In this document: positions 54,783 to 63,329 of the stretch, in pieces
How the letters are laid out: each line of letters opens with the position of its first letter
Position numbering within the stretch: position 1 is the first letter of the stretch
Assembly (NCBI GenBank): GCA_963765265.1
Contig: CAVXVN010000006.1
Coordinates: 620,001-684,000, forward strand
Reading direction: 5' to 3'
DNA length: 64,000 bases
DNA from: Bacillus_BD sp963765265
GTDB taxonomy: Bacteria > Bacillota > Bacilli > Bacillales > Cytobacillaceae
The notes under the pieces: model-generated
The model's input: the letters and a program-made list of their open reading frames with translations, nothing else
Told to the model about the DNA's origin: nothing
Database searches by the model: none
Position numbers and translations under genes: made by a program

Positions 54783-57212
54783 CTATTCCATAAATTGATA
54801 CGGTGTTATGCCGTCCATTCCGATCATTGGGTCCACTGAAGTCATCATTTCATCATACGTCAGATTTGATTTTTTTTCATTCTCCCCCAACTTATCGTTG
54901 TCCATTTCCTCGTCACTGTTCATTTCATGATTTTCACTTATATTTTTCAGTTTATCACATAAGCTGGTTTGCCGAGTTTGCTCATCCGCGCGTTCGACAC
55001 CAATTCGCAATGCCTCTTCTTCACCACAAATAATTAAAAACTGCTTACTCCTTGTAATGGCTGTATAGATCAGATTTCTCCTTAACATCCGATAATAGCT
55101 TTTTACAATAGGCAAAATGACAATGGGAAATTCACTCCCTTGTGATTTATGAATTGAACAACAATAAGCAAGCGTAATTTGATTTAAATCCTGCCTCGTA
55201 TAGGTTACTTCAATTCCATCAAAGGAAACAACCACCATATCTTGTTTTTCTGTATTTTCCTTCGCATAAAATACAGATACTACTTCACCCATATCCCCAT
55301 TATAAACATGATTTTCAGGTTGGTTTACCAGTTGCAGAACTTTATCACCAACCCGATACTTTTTATCACCAAAGATCAGTTCTTTACGAGATCCATCCGG
55401 GTTTCCATTTAAGATTTCCTGCAGTACCTCATTTAGACGGTCAATTCCTGCAGGTCCTTTATACATCGGTGCAAGTACTTGAATATCATGAGGGGAATAG
55501 CCTTTTTTCTTCGCATTTAGTACTACTTTTTCGATAACTTCTGTCATTTGACCAGTGTTGCATCTAATAAAAGAACGATCCTTTTGTTGGACAGAAATAT
55601 TAGGTGAAAGTTTTCCTTTTTTTATTTCATGTGCTAGTTCAATAATGGATGACCCTTCAGCTTGTCGATAGATATCGGTTAACCGTACCGTTGGAATCAC
55701 TTCAGATTTAAGCAAATCTTTTAATACTTGACCTGGACCCACAGATGGGAGTTGATCCTCATCCCCTACCAGGATGACTTGTATATGTTCTGGCAAAGCT
55801 TTAAATAAACGATTGGCAAGCCAAATATCTACCATCGAGGTTTCATCCACAATAAGAATTTTTCCTTCCAGAGGATTCTCTTCGTCATGGTCAAAGCCTG
55901 CACTTCCATTCCAACCTAACAAACGATGTATGGTCACAGCAGGAAGTCCCGTTGATTCCGTCATTCGTTTTGCGGCTCTTCCTGTTGGTGCAGTAAGTAA
56001 GAATGGAAAAGGTTCTTCTTTTTTATAATCCTTTGGATCTAACGAACATCCATGAAGTTCAGCAAAGAGCTCGACGATCCCTTTAATAACGGTCGTTTTT
56101 CCTGTTCCTGGACCACCTGTTAATATTAATAAGGGTGACATTAATGCGGTTTGTATCGCCTTTTTTTGTGTTGGAGCATACTGAACGCCCAGTCGTTCTT
56201 CCAGACTTCCAAGAGCCAATAAAAATTCCGATTCTGGAAATTGTTCGTCATATTCAGTTTGTTCTAGAAGCTTCTTTATACTTGTTACAAGCCCTTTTTC
56301 AGAGTAATAAAGATAAGGTAAATAGAATCGTTTATCTTCTACAATTATTTTCCCCTCTTCTTCGAGCTGCAATAATTCTTTTGTAATGTCTGAGAACTCA
56401 ATGGAATCGCGTTTATTTTCTTCTAATAGCTTCTGAACCTGAAGCAGCAGATATTCTGCATGAACAAAAACATGTCCTGTTTGCGCACATTCTATTTCTA
56501 ATATATAAAGACAGCCCGCTTTAATTCGATCTGGATGATTCCCGGTAATACCTAGTTGATGACCTAGATCATCAGCACGGACAAATCCAATCCCTTCGAC
56601 ATCTTCCACTAATTTATAGGGATTGCTTTGCATGATATCAATGGTCATTTCTTTGTATACTTGATAAATTTTCATTGATAATTGAGGTCCAAAACCATAT
56701 TGATTCAATGCAATCAAAGCTTGTTCAAGACCTTGATGCTCCATCAAGGTCTCATATAAATCCTTTGCTTTGTCAGGAGGCAGCTTTGGAACGGAATCTA
56801 ATAAGGATGGTTGATTTAATATCTTTGAAATTGCATTTTCGCCAAGTGTATCAACAATTTTCTCTGCTGTCTTTTTGCCGATTCCCTTAAAAAGTTCACT
56901 TGAAAGGTAACTAACGACCCCTTGTTTTGTTTGAGGAATATCTTTTCGAAAATGAGTAGCTTGAAATTGCAGTCCAAACTTTGGATGATCTTTTATTTCT
57001 CCATAAAAAATATAATTTTCATGTTCATGTACTTTTGGAAAATAACCGGTAATGACGGCTTCTTTGTCTTCATAATTTTCATTTGTTTCCTCGACCCTGA
57101 TCCGCAAAACGGTATACAAATTCGTTTCGTTATGAAAAATAGTCACAATAGGCGTACCTTTCATATACTTTCCCTGTTCGGCAAATAGATCAAGTGAATT
57201 CTGCTTTTCCAT
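54783..57212 (-). CDS. recD2: RecD2 family ATP-dependent DNA helicase
   Basis: A 5'-3' SF1B helicase of the RecD2 type, acting without RecBC in repair and fork support (YrrC). An N-terminal OB-like region and helix-hairpin-helix segments (ELFKGIGKKTAEKIVDTLG, LVEDVEGIGFVRADDLG) are followed by Walker A LTGGPGTGKTTVIKG near residue 365, Walker B ILIVDETSMVD, and TLAYCCSIHKSQGSEFP (motif V-like). Length 809. Confidence 0.95.
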   Translation of the reverse strand: MEKQNSLDLFAEQGKYMKGTPIVTIFHNETNLYTVLRIRVEETNENYEDKEAVITGYFPKVHEHENYIFYGEIKDHPKFGLQFQATHFRKDIPQTKQGVVSYLSSELFKGIGKKTAEKIVDTLGENAISKILNQPSLLDSVPKLPPDKAKDLYETLMEHQGLEQALIALNQYGFGPQLSMKIYQVYKEMTIDIMQSNPYKLVEDVEGIGFVRADDLGHQLGITGNHPDRIKAGCLYILEIECAQTGHVFVHAEYLLLQVQKLLEENKRDSIEFSDITKELLQLEEEGKIIVEDKRFYLPYLYYSEKGLVTSIKKLLEQTEYDEQFPESEFLLALGSLEERLGVQYAPTQKKAIQTALMSPLLILTGGPGTGKTTVIKGIVELFAELHGCSLDPKDYKKEEPFPFLLTAPTGRAAKRMTESTGLPAVTIHRLLGWNGSAGFDHDEENPLEGKILIVDETSMVDIWLANRLFKALPEHIQVILVGDEDQLPSVGPGQVLKDLLKSEVIPTVRLTDIYRQAEGSSIIELAHEIKKGKLSPNISVQQKDRSFIRCNTGQMTEVIEKVVLNAKKKGYSPHDIQVLAPMYKGPAGIDRLNEVLQEILNGNPDGSRKELIFGDKKYRVGDKVLQLVNQPENHVYNGDMGEVVSVFYAKENTEKQDMVVVSFDGIEVTYTRQDLNQITLAYCCSIHKSQGSEFPIVILPIVKSYYRMLRRNLIYTAITRSKQFLIICGEEEALRIGVERADEQTRQTSLCDKLKNISENHEMNSDEEMDNDKLGENEKKSNLTYDEMMTSVDPMIGMDGITPYQFME

Positions 57213-57249
57213 TCAATCCACCTCCATTCCTACGAAATATGACTTCTCA

Positions 57250-57918
57250 TTATTTGTCTATATCATTTTTACTTTGTTCAATTAAATACTTACCATGTCC
57301 TGCTAATACATGATCAGGTTGAATTTCTAATGCTTTTTCAAACATTTGTAACGCCTTATCACCATCTTCTTTATAACCATACGCGACACCTAAATTGTAG
57401 AAGGCATCTGAGTGCTGAGGATCAAGTTGTATACACTTTTCTAATTGAATAATCGCTTCATCTATATATTCCTGATTTGCAAGGCATAAGCCATATTGGA
57501 AAAGAGCTTCGCTATCTTCTTCATTTAGTTCTGTGCATCGCTGAAAATAGGGTAAAGCGAGTCTAGGTTGTTCAAGACCAAGCAGTGACATACCGAGCAT
57601 GAAAAAGTTATCAGCTGAATCTAGTCCCTTTTTTAATGCAGACTCAAACATGTTTTTTGCTTGCTGAAATTGCTCATTTTCATAAAATATATTGCCTGCA
57701 CTATAATAAGCAGCTGCTGCATTTTCATCCAAAGCAATAGCCTTTTGAAAAAAATCTAAAGCCCTTTTGGTATCTCCAACGGCTGTCAACACATTCCCAA
57801 AGTTTATGTATGAAACTGCGTCATTTGGCGATTCTTCAATAGCCTCCATAAATGCTTTAGCGGCTTCCTCCCATTTTCCTTCTTGCATATACCCAATACC
57901 TATTTGATTTTTATCCAT
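57250..57918 (-). CDS. yrrB: TPR repeat protein YrrB
   Basis: A 222-residue protein made almost wholly of about six 34-residue tetratricopeptide repeats (for example AVSYINFGNVLTAVGDTKRA and ALFQYGLCLANQEYIDEAI). B. subtilis YrrB has the same plan. It probably mediates protein contacts; the partner is unknown. The start MDKNQIGIGYMQ is chosen over a start three codons upstream. It lies between mnmA and recD2. Confidence 0.9.
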   Translation of the reverse strand: MDKNQIGIGYMQEGKWEEAAKAFMEAIEESPNDAVSYINFGNVLTAVGDTKRALDFFQKAIALDENAAAAYYSAGNIFYENEQFQQAKNMFESALKKGLDSADNFFMLGMSLLGLEQPRLALPYFQRCTELNEEDSEALFQYGLCLANQEYIDEAIIQLEKCIQLDPQHSDAFYNLGVAYGYKEDGDKALQMFEKALEIQPDHVLAGHGKYLIEQSKNDIDK

Positions 57919-58003
57919 ATATGTCACTCACTTCATTCTGTTTTTTTGTTCCTTGTATATTCTAACTAGAAAGTATAGCATATTTGATCCCATTATTTAA
58001 GAA

Positions 58004-58033
58004 CAGCCCAGAATCCTTAAGGAGTCTGGGCTG
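58004..58033 (-). terminator. mnmA terminator
   Basis: CAGCCCAGA (58004-58012) pairs with TCTGGGCTG (58025-58033), 4 bp after the mnmA stop; the T-rich tail is short (TTCTTAAATAAT). Confidence 0.75.
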
Positions 58034-58037
58034 AATA

Positions 58038-59153
58038 TTAACCTACATAGGTGAGGCGTTCATTATTTTTAAACACTTGATCGATGGTACCTCCACCAAG
58101 GCAAACATCACCGTCATAAAAGACGACAGCTTGTCCCGGTGTAATCGCACGGATCGGTTCATTAAAAATAACTTTTACTTTTTGATCGTCTAATACTTCG
58201 ACATTTACTAGATTATCAGACTGACGATATCTAAATTTAGCACTACATTGAAACGTTGCAGGCTTTTCAATTTTTGAAACCCAGCTAATATCTGTAGCAA
58301 TGATGGATGTTGAATAAAGCTTTTCATTATGAAACCCTTGCCCAACGTAAAGGACATTTTGTTCCAAATCCTTGCCCATGGAAAACCAAGGATCACCAGC
58401 TCCACCTATACCCAGACCATGACGCTGCCCTATTGTATAGTACATAAGACCATCATGCTTTCCGACTACTTCACCATCAAAGGTTTCCATATTGCCAGGT
58501 TGAGCAGGCAAATATTGACCTAGGAAGGTTTTAAAATTTCGCTCTCCAATAAAACAAATTCCCGTGCTATCCTTTTTGGTTGCAGTAGCTAACCCTGCTT
58601 CGATGGCAATTTCCCTAACTTTTGGCTTTTCAATATTGCCAATCGGAAACATAACTTTAGAAAGCTGTTCTTGTGTTAACTGATTTAAAAAATACGTTTG
58701 GTCTTTATTTTCATCAACACCACGAAGCATTTTATACTCACCATCACGGAATTCAACTCTAGCATAATGACCTGTTGCTAGATAATCAGCCCCAAGATTC
58801 ATGGCATGTTCTAAGAACGCTTTAAATTTAATTTCTTTATTACACATCACATCCGGATTCGGTGTTCTTCCTGCTTTATATTCATCAAGAAAGTACGTAA
58901 ACACCTTGTCCCAATATTGTTTTTCAAAATTCACAGCATAATAAGGAATCCCGATTTGATTACAAACCCGGATCACATCTTCATAATCTTCAGTTGCCGT
59001 ACATACACCAAACTCATCTGTATCGTCCCAGTTTTTCATAAAAATGCCGATTACTTCATAGCCTTGTTGTTTTAAAAGAAGTGCTGCAACAGATGAATCA
59101 ACCCCGCCTGACATTCCAACGACTACACGGGTATCTTTCGGATCTTTCGTCAT
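58038..59153 (-). CDS. mnmA: tRNA-specific 2-thiouridylase MnmA
   Basis: Thiolates U34 of Lys, Glu and Gln tRNAs. The PP-loop VVGMSGGVDSSVAALLL is at the N terminus; catalytic cysteines lie in NPDVMCNKEIKF and STGICFIGERNF. Length 371. It follows iscS by 22 bp. In B. subtilis the neighbouring desulfurase YrvO gives its sulfur directly to MnmA. Confidence 0.96.
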   Translation of the reverse strand: MTKDPKDTRVVVGMSGGVDSSVAALLLKQQGYEVIGIFMKNWDDTDEFGVCTATEDYEDVIRVCNQIGIPYYAVNFEKQYWDKVFTYFLDEYKAGRTPNPDVMCNKEIKFKAFLEHAMNLGADYLATGHYARVEFRDGEYKMLRGVDENKDQTYFLNQLTQEQLSKVMFPIGNIEKPKVREIAIEAGLATATKKDSTGICFIGERNFKTFLGQYLPAQPGNMETFDGEVVGKHDGLMYYTIGQRHGLGIGGAGDPWFSMGKDLEQNVLYVGQGFHNEKLYSTSIIATDISWVSKIEKPATFQCSAKFRYRQSDNLVNVEVLDDQKVKVIFNEPIRAITPGQAVVFYDGDVCLGGGTIDQVFKNNERLTYVG

Positions 59154-59175
59154 TTTTATCCTCCTTCCTTTATAC

Positions 59176-60321
59176 TTATTTATGATGGAATCGCTGAACG
59201 ATTTTAGCTATTTCTTCCCCGGTTTTTTCTATTTGTTCAACCGTATTTGTATACCCAAAGCTGAATCGAATCGAATTCTTCAATTTATCAGACTCCTCAC
59301 CGAACATGGCAACAAGAACATGTGAAGGATCAATGGTACCGGCTGTACAAGCAGATCCACTTGAAACGGCAATGCCTGCTAAATCTAAATTAACGAGCAT
59401 TGCTTCAACATGAGTACCTGGAAAGCTTAAGTTTAATACATGTGGTAGGGATGTTTCAAGATTTCCGTTTATTTCAAATTCTATTTGTTTTGTCTTCAAT
59501 GTTGTGATCAGCATTTCTTTCAATTGAGAATATTTTTCTCTTCTTACCTCTTTTTCAGCCTGTGCAATTTTCACAGCTTCTAAAAAGCCCGTTACCGACG
59601 GAACATTTTCAGTTCCTGCTCGTCGTTTTCTTTCCTGCTCACCACCAAATAGGCGAGGTGAAAATTTCACACCGCTTCTTGCATATAGGAAGCCCATTCC
59701 TTTTGGTCCGTTTAATTTATGGGCAGAAACACTAAGCAAGTCCACTTTCAACTCAGTTACATTAATATTTTCTATCCCATAAGCCTGAACGGCATCTGTA
59801 TGGAAAATAGCTTGATGTTCATCAAGCAATTCTCCGATTTGAGCAATCGGTTGAATAGCTCCAACCTCATTATTTCCGTACATAATGGTCACAAGAATCG
59901 TATCATCTCTTAACGACTGCTTGAAATCTTCAAGAGAAATCACACCTGTTTCATCAACAGGTAAGTAGGTGACATCAAAGCCTCTTTTTTCCAATTGTTG
60001 GCACGCTCGTAAAACGGCATGATGTTCAATAGCTGTGGTAATAATATGTTTGCCTTTTTCACTATTCGCTTCGGCAACACCAAAAATGGCATAATTATCC
60101 GCTTCTGTTCCACCACTCGTAAAAATGATTTCCGTTTCCTGTGCACCAATACTTTGGGCGATCCCTATACGAGCTTCATCAACTAATTTTCTTGCATCCC
60201 GGCCATAAGAATGAATGCTTGACGGATTTCCAAAATGATCTGTCATTGTTTTTGTTATTCTTTCAATGACGCTTGGATGCATTGGGGTTGTCGCAGCATG
60301 ATCCATATAGATTCGTTCCAA
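59176..60321 (-). CDS. iscS: Cysteine desulfurase (IscS-like, YrvO)
   Basis: A PLP enzyme that releases sulfur from cysteine as a persulfide. It begins (TTG 60321, after GAGGGTGA) MERIYMDHAATTPMHPSV; PLP lysine in LSVSAHKLNGPKGMGFLY; catalytic cysteine in SSGSACTAGTIDPSHVL. Length 381. It lies between cymR and mnmA; the gap to cymR is filled by repeat copy 3, so transcription from cymR may be reduced. Confidence 0.93.
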   Translation of the reverse strand: MERIYMDHAATTPMHPSVIERITKTMTDHFGNPSSIHSYGRDARKLVDEARIGIAQSIGAQETEIIFTSGGTEADNYAIFGVAEANSEKGKHIITTAIEHHAVLRACQQLEKRGFDVTYLPVDETGVISLEDFKQSLRDDTILVTIMYGNNEVGAIQPIAQIGELLDEHQAIFHTDAVQAYGIENINVTELKVDLLSVSAHKLNGPKGMGFLYARSGVKFSPRLFGGEQERKRRAGTENVPSVTGFLEAVKIAQAEKEVRREKYSQLKEMLITTLKTKQIEFEINGNLETSLPHVLNLSFPGTHVEAMLVNLDLAGIAVSSGSACTAGTIDPSHVLVAMFGEESDKLKNSIRFSFGYTNTVEQIEKTGEEIAKIVQRFHHK

Positions 60322-60363
60322 ACACTTCACCCTCTTAAATGGTTACTTTTTTCCGTTAACATC

Positions 60364-60538
60364 AAATTCGCCTTGGCGTATTTGCGCCCAGATTTTATCG
60401 AGCTTGCTCGATAAACTTCCTTTTAAAATCTGTGGCATCCGCCGGAGGCTTTAACTTCAACGCCCACTGAATTGATAAAAGCTTGACATTCATCTCACCA
60501 CTTATAGAAATGGGAGACTTCTGCTGAATGAAGTTAAA
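60364..60538. repeat. Dispersed structured repeat, copy 3
   Basis: Same order as copy 2: AAATTCGCC-tt-GGCGTATTT hairpin, a perfect TTTATCGAGC-tt-GCTCGATAAA hairpin, ggcatccgccggaggc, then TTTAACTTCA and CTGAATGAAGTTAAA (60524-60538). It lacks the GGGTTTGAACCC segment seen in copy 2. The right end contains the cymR stop codon (60534-60536). It fills almost the whole gap between cymR and iscS. Confidence 0.9.
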
Positions 60539-60953
60539 TATAGAACATATATGGGTCGATTTCGCCTTCATCTTTATGATTAGCCAAATCTTCAATGGTC
60601 GTATTATCTAGTACATCTTTAACAGCATCTCTAATACGGATCCATAATGACCTTTTTACTGGTTCTTCCTCTTCAATTCCTTCAACTGGAGTAATAGGGC
60701 CCTCAAGAACACGTATAACATCGCCTGATGTAATGTTTCCAGGTTCGTCCGCTAATACATAACCTCCATATGCACCACGAATGCTTCTTACTAGACCCGC
60801 ATTTCGTAAGGGAGCAATTAATTGTTCCAAATAATGTTCAGAAAGATCATTTGCTTGTGCAATTGATTTAAGGGATACAGGCCCTTCGCCATACTTTTTA
60901 GCTAATTCAATCATAATCGTTAATCCGTAACGACCTTTTGTTGATATTTTCAT
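60534..60953 (-). CDS. cymR: Cysteine metabolism repressor CymR (Rrf2 family)
   Basis: An Rrf2-type regulator that, with CysK, represses sulfur-uptake and cysteine genes. It starts MKISTKGRYGLTIMIELAK; the helix-turn-helix lies in SLKSIAQANDLSEHYLEQLIAPLRNAGLVRS, here cited by its ends SLKSIAQA and LVRSIRGAYGGYV. It ends DPYMFYI as in other CymR proteins. Length 139. Its likely target operon yrrT-mtnN-mccA-mccB is in this window. The stop codon falls inside repeat copy 3. Confidence 0.94.
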   Translation of the reverse strand: MKISTKGRYGLTIMIELAKKYGEGPVSLKSIAQANDLSEHYLEQLIAPLRNAGLVRSIRGAYGGYVLADEPGNITSGDVIRVLEGPITPVEGIEEEEPVKRSLWIRIRDAVKDVLDNTTIEDLANHKDEGEIDPYMFYI

Positions 60954-60963
60954 TATAGACACC

Positions 60964-61638
60964 TCAACTTATTTCTTTATATTGATTCGAATTTGGATTG
61001 TTCTTTTTCAAACGTTGTAGGATAAAATTTGTAAACCTCTGACATTGCGGAAGGGAAAATCCCGCAATCACACCAATCATTAAACTAATGACAATGGTTC
61101 CCCAAAACAAAGGCCCACCTAACTGCCATCCTAGGATGAGGACGAAAACTTCCATTGTACTACGGACTTTTCCAACCTTCCAGCCCGTTTTCGAAGTAAT
61201 AGCAAGCATCAGGCTGTCTCTTGGGCCCGCCCCAAGTTGTGCGGAAATATAAAGACCCATTCCATAACAATTTATGAGAAGCGCAACAGCGAACATCACT
61301 ACTTTACCTGTTAATGATGATGGGGTATGCAAGAACGGAATCATCAAATACATATCAATAAATAATCCAACAAGGATCATATTTAAGAAAGCCCCAAATT
61401 GGGGAATTGACTTTGAAATCATCGCTGAAACACCTAAAATAAAAAAACCTGCAATAATATTCCAGCTTCCAATCGTTAAACCAAATTTATAATAAAGTCC
61501 AACATGTAAAACATCCCACGGAGATGGTCCGAGATCTGCTAAAATAAGAAGGACAATCCCGAGAGACATAACAAGTAATCCAAATAAATAAATGATAAAC
61601 CGTGGTCCTATTTGGCCTCTGCTCTTTAATCTTTGCAT
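60964..61638 (-). CDS. YczE/YitT-like integral membrane protein
   Basis: A 224-residue protein with about five to six membrane helices (IIYLFGLLVMSLGIVLLILA, VVMFAVALLINCYGMGLYIS) and the family stretch AQLGAGPRDSLMLAI. It resembles YczE/YyaS-type BCR membrane proteins of unknown function. GAAGGAG precedes MQRLKSRGQ. It lies between rarA and cymR, a place where B. subtilis has no such gene, so it is a local insertion. Confidence 0.82.
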   Translation of the reverse strand: MQRLKSRGQIGPRFIIYLFGLLVMSLGIVLLILADLGPSPWDVLHVGLYYKFGLTIGSWNIIAGFFILGVSAMISKSIPQFGAFLNMILVGLFIDMYLMIPFLHTPSSLTGKVVMFAVALLINCYGMGLYISAQLGAGPRDSLMLAITSKTGWKVGKVRSTMEVFVLILGWQLGGPLFWGTIVISLMIGVIAGFSLPQCQRFTNFILQRLKKNNPNSNQYKEIS

Positions 61639-61780
61639 GATTTCTCCTTGAATAAAACACTTCATAATTGCCTAAACAAACACAATCCATAGTAAATAGA
61701 TAGGCTTTTGCCATTATAACACAATTTCCTTCTTCTATACATGGATATCATATGGAAAATGTTAAAAGTAAATAATCTCG

Positions 61781-63067
61781 TTATTTTTTATTTTTAAATT
61801 CTTCTAATTTCTGATAGATGGCAGTTAATCGTCTTTCCTCTCCTGCCTCTAACGGATGATAATATTGAGTACCTTTTAAATTTGCTGGCAAATACTCCTG
61901 ATTGACCCAGCCACCAAAGGTCCCGAGTGGATGATCGTGTGGGTATTCGTATCCTACGTGTCCAAGTTCTTTGGCCCCAGAATAATGTGCATCACGTAAA
62001 TGTTTGGGTATATCGCCTACTAGTCCCGCCCGGATCCCTTCTATTGCTTCGTCTAATGCTTTATAGGCTGAATTTGATTTTGAAGATAAACACATTTCGA
62101 CCACTGCCACTGCTAATGGAATACGCGCTTCCGGAAGACCTAGTCGTTCACTAGCTGTAACCGCTGCTAAAACAAGACCTCCTATATTAGGGTTTGCGAG
62201 ACCAATATCCTCAAAGGCGATGACAAGCAAACGCCTGTTTACCGAAACTAAATCCCCATTCTCCAGTAGATGTGCTAAATAATAAAGCGCAGCGTTGACA
62301 TCACTACCCCGAATGCTTTTTTGTAAACTCGATAACAAATTATAATAGTGAGAGCCTTTTTTATCTCCAAACACACCCACTTTTTTGATCATTTTTTCAA
62401 TCGTACTACTTTCAACGATATACGTTTGATCTTCCATATCTGAAGAATATACGATTGATTCGAGCATCGTTAGTGCTTTTCTTGCATCTCCCCCTGCTCC
62501 ATTAGCAATTTGGTCTATTTGTTGTTCATTTATTTTTATGGACAATTTACCAAGTCCGTTTTTCTCATCTTTTAATGCACGATCGACCAACTCTTTTAAG
62601 TCGTCAGATGCTAATCTTGTTAATTGCAAGATTTGACCGCATCTGCTCCGGATAGCTGGATTCACATCATGAAACGGATTTTCTGTCGTTGCTCCAATTA
62701 AAATGATCGTACCGTTTTCCACATGCGGGAGAAGATAATCTTGCTGTGCTTTATTAAAGCGATGGATTTCATCTAGAAAAAGAATTACTTTTGCAGTCAT
62801 ACGTGCTTCTTGAACGACTTCTTCCACATCCTTTTTGCCGGATGTAGTTGCGTTCAAAGCGATAAATGGGATTTTCGTCGTCCCTGCTATCGCATAGGCA
62901 AGTGATGTTTTCCCGATCCCAGGTTCCCCATATAACAACATAGAGGGGACGTAGCCGTTTTTGATCATTTTATACAAACTTGTGTTTTTTCCGATAATCT
63001 CTTTTTGTCCGACAACCTCATCCATGGATGACGGACGCATCCGATAGGCAAGTGGTTCCCCATTCAA
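61781..63067 (-). CDS. rarA: Replication-associated recombination protein RarA (MgsA)
   Basis: An AAA+ ATPase related to clamp loaders that acts at stalled forks. I chose TTG 63067 (LNGEPLAYRMRPSSMDEVVGQ) with GGAGG upstream, giving 428 residues; a longer frame adds 21 unconserved residues. Walker A LLYGEPGIGKTSLAYAIA, Walker B VILFLDEIHRFNKAQQD and sensor regions are clear; the C-terminal half is the RarA tetramerisation domain. Confidence 0.94.
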   Translation of the reverse strand: MNGEPLAYRMRPSSMDEVVGQKEIIGKNTSLYKMIKNGYVPSMLLYGEPGIGKTSLAYAIAGTTKIPFIALNATTSGKKDVEEVVQEARMTAKVILFLDEIHRFNKAQQDYLLPHVENGTIILIGATTENPFHDVNPAIRSRCGQILQLTRLASDDLKELVDRALKDEKNGLGKLSIKINEQQIDQIANGAGGDARKALTMLESIVYSSDMEDQTYIVESSTIEKMIKKVGVFGDKKGSHYYNLLSSLQKSIRGSDVNAALYYLAHLLENGDLVSVNRRLLVIAFEDIGLANPNIGGLVLAAVTASERLGLPEARIPLAVAVVEMCLSSKSNSAYKALDEAIEGIRAGLVGDIPKHLRDAHYSGAKELGHVGYEYPHDHPLGTFGGWVNQEYLPANLKGTQYYHPLEAGEERRLTAIYQKLEEFKNKK

Positions 63068-63144
63068 TCCGATAACCTCCAAATCAAATACACCTGGGCG
63101 TATTTTCGTTCCGATTTCACCCTTATCCATACATTATACATGAC

Positions 63145-63295
63145 CGCGCGAGGCACTGCAAAAGAACAGATTCAGTGTATTTGTTCTTTCTGGATGGACA
63201 ATTTCATATCGTGCCGTTTCTAAACAAAAACTGCGACTGTCTTTTCCATTCGCACAGATAAGGAAATAATGTCTTCTTAAAGTGCCTGACAGCAA
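63145..63295 (-). ncRNA. ssrS: Probable 6S RNA
   Basis: The 190-bp gap between tcdA and rarA has no coding frame. On the minus strand its ends pair: AGGCACTTTAAGAAGACA near 63274-63287 with TGTTCTTTTGCAGTGCCT near 63151-63168, closing a loop of about 110 bases with weaker inner helices. A long rod with an open centre fits 6S RNA, which many Bacillus genomes carry in this gene gap. Exact ends and the promoter are uncertain. A covariance search would decide it. Confidence 0.5.
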
Positions 63296-63305
63296 AGAAT
63301 GACAA

Positions 63306-63329
63306 CAAAAAACGCCCTTATTAGGCGTC
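63306..63329 (-). terminator. tcdA terminator overlapping its stop codon
   Basis: On the minus strand GACGCC-taataa-GGGCGTT is followed by TTTTT. The tcdA stop codon TAA (63321-63323) lies in the hairpin loop, and the last codons form the stem. Confidence 0.88.

Noticed and set aside
60395..60595. 66-codon frame spanning repeat copy 3 and the end of cymR
   Set aside because: It reads through hairpins of the repeat and is not present as a frame in the other copies.
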